Source of the DNA: Podaxis mareebaensis
Taxonomy: Eukaryota > Basidiomycota > Agaricomycetes > Agaricales > Agaricaceae
Direction of reading: 5' to 3'
DNA: 64,000 nucleotides
Assembly (NCBI GenBank): GCA_018524725.1
Contig: JAEUWP010000139.1
Span: forward strand, 666,863 to 730,862
This document shows, one piece after another, positions 59,249 through 64,000 of the stretch (position 1 is the first letter of the stretch; each line of letters begins with the position of its first letter). The position numbers and the translations under genes are program-made. Below the pieces are notes generated by a model. The model was not told the origin of the DNA. It searched no databases and worked only from the letters and a program-made list of their open reading frames with translations.

Positions 59249-60726
59249 TCATCGTACTTTTGTCACGATCCATCTCGTATCCGTGCCCTCTTTCTTCCGA
59301 ACATGGCCAGCAGCACGTACACGATCGAACCATTGATCTACATCCATCGATGAAGACGACGACGATTTTGATTTTTCGTCCAGACACAACGACCGACCAA
59401 GCCATAATCGCGTATCATACGCCTCCTCGAACCACAATTCCCGATACGCAGAGCGCACAACACCCCAGATCGTTTCTCTAGCTTTTGCACGCAACGCTTC
59501 GACAACGATTAACAAAGCGTGTTTGGCCAGCTGGTCATGATTCGATCTCTGTTCTGGTGTTTGTCCTTCTGTACCTATGCCGGCGTCTTCAGCGAGTCGC
59601 ATGACGCGATTCGGGTGTGTGAGGATAGCGAATTGGTAGTAATTCCCTGTACGCAAGTTGCGTGTTAGAGAATTCAGCCAGGAGTGTGTGGATTGGGGGA
59701 GCCAATCGGTTGGGGCGGAGGTACGTTGTTGTTGATAGAGGCTTTGGGAAGGGTATGTTGAGACGAGGTGGTGCAGGAGGGATACAAGGAGGGATATGTG
59801 AAGGTAGCGGGAGGGATGTTGTGGATTTGATTTTTGCTGTGGTAAGGGGAATGCTTTGGGGTAGAGGTCATTTAAGAGGGCTGGGATTACGGCTGTTGCG
59901 TGTTTTGGAGAGGTGAAGATGAGGGAGAGATAAAGTGATTGTTCGTACACTGGAGGGATTGGAGGTGTGGTTAAATGCGATGTGGTGGTGCGGTGCGGTG
60001 GGAGATATGCTGACCTTTGACACTGAATGAGTCGATTCGGTTGCTTGAGGAGATGCCTTCCCTGAGTTTTCCTGTTGTGCTGTCAGTCAGTGGAGCTGAT
60101 GGGGAGAGAAATGGCGTACGGAATAGAATGAGGACGTTCTCTTGTTCCTCGAGGCGATGTTTCTTTTCGCCTTCGGTTTCAGGGTCAAGGTTATCCTGCC
60201 ACTTGAGAACTTTCTCCAACTGCCAATACGAAAGCCGTGAATCCCAACACTTGAAGCAGCCGAACGAAGAGAAAAGGACGCACCTTTTCCTCAATGAAGG
60301 CGTGATACTCTTCTTGGACCTTGTGGTTCTTTAGTCTAGACCGCTGAATCCCTTCAGGTATTGTTGGGGTAGAAGGGGAGGGGAGGCGGCTCACGAATCA
60401 CCGTCCTCGTCCAGTCCACTACTCCTGCTGACGGAGGGCATGAGCTCCATCCGACGTTTGCTTGGCATAGTTGTCTGCACCGGCAGCGACATTTTTGAAC
60501 CAGAAGTGGTGGCAATAACGGTTGAAGTCGTAGTTGGAGACCCTCTCCCTCGTTCGGAGGTCGACCATCCTCTATCAGATCCAAGTCCTCGACTTTGAGT
60601 GGAATTTTGACCCTGACTACTATGGGATTGAGGCCGGTGTCGATGTTCCACTTGGTGAGCTTGTCCACGCCCTCGAGATCTGCCCGGGCCCCTGCCCCTG
60701 GAAAAGCCTTCATTCCGTTGCGACAT
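59249..60726 (-). CDS. SAC3/GANP-domain protein
   Basis: Member of the SAC3/GANP/eIF3-p25 family, linked to mRNA export or related PCI complexes; the length (about 420) suggests a SAC3D1-type short protein, not full Sac3. The N-terminus is Gly/Arg/Ser-rich (FSRGRGPGRSRGRGQ). After a low-complexity region the domain begins: LKNHKVQEEYHAFIEEKVRP, SYWQLEKVLKWQDNLDPET, EGEKKHRLEEQENVLIL, REGISSSNRIDSFSVK, YEQSLYLSLIFTS, WLNSLTRNLRTGNYYQFAIL, ALLIVVEALRAKARE, and a C-terminal winged-helix-like WFDRVRAAGHVRKK. The intron donor after DEDGDS uses the acceptor cggtctag, giving S-LKNHK. An upstream in-frame ATG at 60819 would add a Pro-Gln repeat; I prefer 60726. Confidence 0.8.
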
Positions 60727-60998
60727 GCCCGGTGCTGGTTGTGGTTGTGGTTGTGGTTGTGATTGTGGTTGGGTGTAGATAAATAAATGCATCGGCAAGT
60801 CCGATATAGTTCTGATCAAGGGTTATGCTTCCCTCTGATGTGACGTCGGACGGCGATGGGCGATGCCAACCGAGTGGCTCCTGTTGCAGCTTTACATATG
60901 TCGGCTTAGAGTCCAACCACAAACTTCTCCCTCTCTTTATACCACATCCATCCCGGTCTCCTGCATTCATCAACCTAGACTTTTAGATTTTAGACGAC
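60727..60998. promoter_or_regulatory. Divergent promoter with (TGTGGT)n-like repeat
   Basis: 272 nt between the starts of the SAC3-domain and DUF3605 genes. Contains a microsatellite-like run ggttgtggttgtggttgtg near 60735-60770 that, if translated from the upstream SAC3 ATG, would give a Gln-Pro repeat. Confidence 0.5.
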
Positions 60999-62122
60999 AT
61001 GACTGTAGAAGCGGCACCTCAAGGTCACCAACTACGAGCTGCTGTTGTGCCTTTACGGACGGGCCCCCCAACGAGGGAGGAACTGCTCGTGCATTATCCA
61101 GCCAAGTTTACGTGGGAGCAGCTGAAGACTTTCGTCAATTCTGGGTATGTGGCACGGACTCAGCACGACTTTCCGCGTTGTTGATCCTCGGCTACGTAGA
61201 GACCTCGGACTTCTTAAACGCGATAAGAAACTCCAGAAACGATATGACGAATGGGCTGTTGGTATCATTGCGCGATATGGGTCCATGGGTGCGTTTTGTT
61301 TCCCTTTAGCCGCCGCACCCCAGTTGTATATTGATTGACGCCTCGTCCAGTCAACTACTTGTTAAACTACCGCTTGCAATGGGGCAAAACCGACACGCTC
61401 TCACTTTTGACATCTTCTCTCGATAAACCCCGCGCCACTCCCAATGGCAAACCGATCACTCCCCAGACAACCTCAAACGACTCAGAACCTGTGGTCTTGA
61501 AAGAACTCCCTCCACTACCTCTAGATGCTCCAGAATACTTCACAGCTGATACTCCGGCGGAATATATCAGCATCATCCAAAACGACTGGCCTTATTCCGG
61601 TGCGCCTACCCACTATGTCACCACACACTCAGCTCTCACCTACGCCCAAACCCACCACAGTCCCACCCGACGTCGAGCACACGCTCATCTGGACCCGCAT
61701 CCCAATCTACCACTCCACCCTCGTCCCCGCTCAAATTAAATCCCGCATCGACCAAGACGGTCTCTGGGGCTTCACCGGAAATACCTCTCCTCCGCCTTCC
61801 CCCTCGAACTTGCCCGCGTGTTTGCCCGCGTTGGCGGAATGGGGTGTCACGATGGAGAACATGATTGTTTCCCCGAAGGGGACGGAGGAAGAAGAGGAAT
61901 TGGTTAGACGTGCAGGAGCGGAAGTGGATCGGTTCGTGAGAAGGAGGTGGAATGAGGAGGAATGGGAGACGGCGTGGTTTGTTAATCCTCCGGTGAGCTT
62001 CTCTTTTGAGATGTAGTTCCGGTGTTGTTGATCTGTGATGATAGAGGTTGCAGAGCGTTCCTGGGCTTGCGCATATCCATGTTTTCGCGAGGGAAAAGAA
62101 GTTGGCTAATGGTTCCGCATGA
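60999..62122 (+). CDS. DUF3605 protein (N-acetylglucosamine-induced protein 1 type)
   Basis: About 285 residues in five exons. Seen: FTWEQLKTFVNSG-DLGLLKR, LQKRYDEWAVGIIARYGSM, VNYLLNYRLQW, PAEYISIIQNDWPYSVPPDV, EHTLIWTRIPIYHSTLVPAQ, AEVDRFVRRRWNEEEWETAW, FVNPPRLQSVPGLAHIHVFA. The order (YLL-x3-RLxW, NDWPY, HxxxWxR, ALxHxHVFxR) matches the fungal DUF3605 family, whose founding member is induced by N-acetylglucosamine; the biochemical role is unknown. The variable segment between RLQW and the NDWPY block carries a proline-rich loop (LKELPPLPLDAPEYF). Splices verified in frame at all four junctions. Confidence 0.88.
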
Positions 62123-62422
62123 TATTTGGACGAGATAGAACAATATATATGGGTATTGTTTCCCCGTTGGTTTCCATTGATTAATTTCTAGAATAGATTT
62201 GCGTTATGGGCAGAACCGTGTAAATCCAGTATCATGCATGCAAGTTGGTTGTACCCCGTTCTTGAGTGACTTCAATCTGACTTGCAGGACTTATTCCCCT
62301 ATTTGCTCCTTGTTTTTTGTTACTCATTCTGAACCCTGCCTCCTGAATGTCACCATGTTCTGGGTTAATAGACAATGTATCAATAAAGTACTGGTGTTAA
62401 GTACAAGGGAGTTGTTCCTCTT

Positions 62423-63115
62423 TTAAAAAACTGTTGACAGCATGCTGAGTTCATATTCTATTATGTCCTGAACACTGTTTGAAACCTCTTCTGGGACATT
62501 GAAAGGGTTCTTTGGAAAGGGCATTGATGGTTGAAGCAATATCCCAGTAGTCAGAGTATCATTGCCACCAGTATGTTGGTCAAAGTAAAGGAGAGCCATG
62601 CCAAATTCAGTGGTGAACATTGATAAGCCCTTTAAGGTCTTGCCTAGGCACCCCAATACTTCTAGTGTGTTTTCCTGGCTTGCTACCCACTGGAATCATT
62701 GTATGGTGGCTGTCCTGCCTTGTTCTTCTTGGACCCATTTGCACATTACACTCTTGGACAGCTTGGGATGGACCTTTGTCTTCAGAATCAATTTGATTTC
62801 CACATAGAGAGATTGTGCTTCCCAGGTAAAAGAATTGGTGTTCTACATCATATCTAAGATCTCTGAGATGAAGTTAAATGGATCCATAGAAATGTTCACA
62901 GAGCAGGCATTCCATTTCAAAAAGATGTCCCCAGTCTTTCCAAGTTGCTTGCTAATGCATTTGCCAAGCTTGTATATCTTTAGCAAGAGTGCTTTAAAGC
63001 CCTTGACTATGTGTTGTGCAGTGTTGAGCTGCAGCAGGACTGGCCTACAGAATTTGCTGCACCCGTGTACCGCTGACACCCGCATGTCCGAAAACATGGT
63101 ACCACTAGGTGCCAC
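62423..63115 (-). pseudogene. Degenerate long frame, probably mobile-element derived
   Basis: One minus-strand frame is continuous over about 690 nt apart from a TAG after SEILDMM and a TGA after GRTATIQ. It reads like protein: LQLNTAQHIVKGFKALLLKI, CKWVQEEQGRTATIQ, EVLGCLGKTLKGLSMFTTEF, PFPKNPFNVPEEVSNSVQDI. I recognise no transposase catalytic motif. Given its AT-rich, repeat-bearing setting, a transposon-encoded or multi-copy gene is the best guess. Confidence 0.45.
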
Positions 63116-63790
63116 AAAGTGCCACAGGGTCCCGCCAAAGTTGATCCCGCGGTACTGCTAACAAAGTGCCGCTAGGTGCTGCTGTTTGCAATAACATACC
63201 TTGCTTGATGATGTTGCAACCAGTTATCTACGGCCTTTGGTAGGGTGGTTTCTACATGTAACATAGGGTCCGTGGTATATGTGGAGTCTGATAGAAGGCC
63301 TGGATTAGATAGTTGGCAAACCCTAAGTAATACTCTCAGATAGCATGGTAATTCAACATAATATTCTCATGAGGCGTCGAGTGTATTGAACACGACCTAC
63401 ATGAATAAAAGCTCAATGATTGGCATTCTCCATCTGATCCGACCTTTGGAGCCAGCCCAACAACTGCAAGTTCTGCACCCTTCACGCCCCCCCCAAAACT
63501 AGGAGATGTGGCCACCCCGTTATACGGAATTAGTGGGCACTGGGATGATAAGGAGGTTGCAAAGAGATTGGCATTTGAGGTGTGGCTTTCTTGGTGAGTG
63601 ATTTCAGTAAAAAAAAATACTATTTTCTATTTAACAATCAATTTGGCCTAGATATATACATGTATTCAATATGAGAAATAGATGTTCTTACAACGGAGCA
63701 TCATCAATTACTACCACAGTATTCAACCGCTCACTACTGCGTTGACAACCTGGTAAGGTATCCAGACCCACTGGGTACTGCAACCTTACC

Positions 63791-63930
63791 GCATCCAGTA
63801 CTGCCAGGTACCGCAACCCTACTGCATCCAGTACCGCCACCTACCGCCATCCTACTGCACCTAGTACTGCTGGGTACCGCTACCCTGCTGCATCCGGTAC
63901 CACAGTTGTACTGCATCCAGTACCATCAGC
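63791..63930. repeat. 33-bp tandem repeat (minisatellite)
   Basis: Units at 63791, 63824 and 63857 are exactly 33 bp (gca-cc-agtac-gc...accgc-accct-ct), with partial units before and after. Because 33 is a multiple of 3, the minus strand reads an 11-residue repeat (GCSRVAVPSST-like), but the frame is short and has no clear start. Confidence 0.85.
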
Positions 63931-64000
63931 AAAATCAAAATTGAACTTTTCTCTAACTTATACAAACTTATAAGAAATATAAGTCAAATATAAGGTAAAA

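Larger units (their letters stand above)
62123..64000. other. AT-rich repetitive end of window
   Basis: Composition differs from the rest of the window. Contains a dead minus-strand frame (62423-63115), a diverged accgc-rich segment at about 63065-63185 and a 33-bp minisatellite at 63791-63930. It looks like a transposable-element remnant or heterochromatic repeat; no family could be named. Confidence 0.55.

Noticed and set aside
63734..63916. Secreted or repeat protein encoded by the minisatellite
   Set aside because: The frame is only 60 codons of repeat with no signal peptide or flanking coding sequence.

Overview
This is 64 kb of nuclear DNA from a filamentous basidiomycete, most likely an Agaricomycete. 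The evidence is densely packed genes on both strands, each cut by many 45-70 nt GT-AG introns, basidiomycete-style F-box genes, a cupredoxin-type GPI protein, a small cysteine-rich secreted protein and a P450 with the AMETTSS I-helix common in this group. The species cannot be fixed from the sequence.

Layout. 1-18.4 kb is conserved housekeeping sequence: an F-box gene running off the left edge, a PQ-loop vacuolar transporter, prohibitin-2, meiotic MSH5, a mitochondrial phosphate carrier, NCA2 and HIS1, followed by the first of three DXO/Rai1-like genes and a second F-box gene. 18.4-22.5 kb is gene-poor. 22.5-25.6 kb holds ROT1 and proteasome beta-6. 25.6-30.3 kb is again gene-poor, with eroded coding-like remnants. 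30.3-45 kb is the accessory region: DXO-like gene 2 plus an intact P450, a decayed duplicate of both (truncated DXO-like pseudogene plus P450 pseudogene), a gene-poor stretch with a cysteine-rich secreted protein, and DXO-like gene 3. 45.4-62.1 kb returns to compact conserved genes: a mitochondrial-type membrane protein, a homeodomain factor, an aldo-keto reductase, tRNA-Lys(UUU), PPC decarboxylase, a cupredoxin/GPI protein, an unknown multi-span membrane protein, two tandem MOB kinase activators, RanGAP, a SAC3/GANP-domain protein and a DUF3605 protein. 62.1-64 kb is AT-rich repeat sequence with a dead ORF and a 33-bp minisatellite.

The most interesting item is the DXO/Rai1-like family at 14.8, 30.3 and 43.6 kb. 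I recall proteins of this kind being named geranylgeranyl pyrophosphate synthetase in Agaricomycete annotations, but they show no prenyl-transferase motif. Instead they carry, in order, the hallmarks of the DXO/Rai1 decapping-nuclease fold (Arg motif, GFxFE, FEVD, E-h-x, PQ-[LI]-F, C-terminal strand block). All three copies have lost the usual motif IV lysine. One member was duplicated together with a neighbouring P450, and the second copy of both genes is dead. A second unexplained structure is a near-symmetrical inverted repeat of about 545 bp around six exact 25-bp tandem units at 54.0-54.55 kb; both arms end at an outward-facing ATG.
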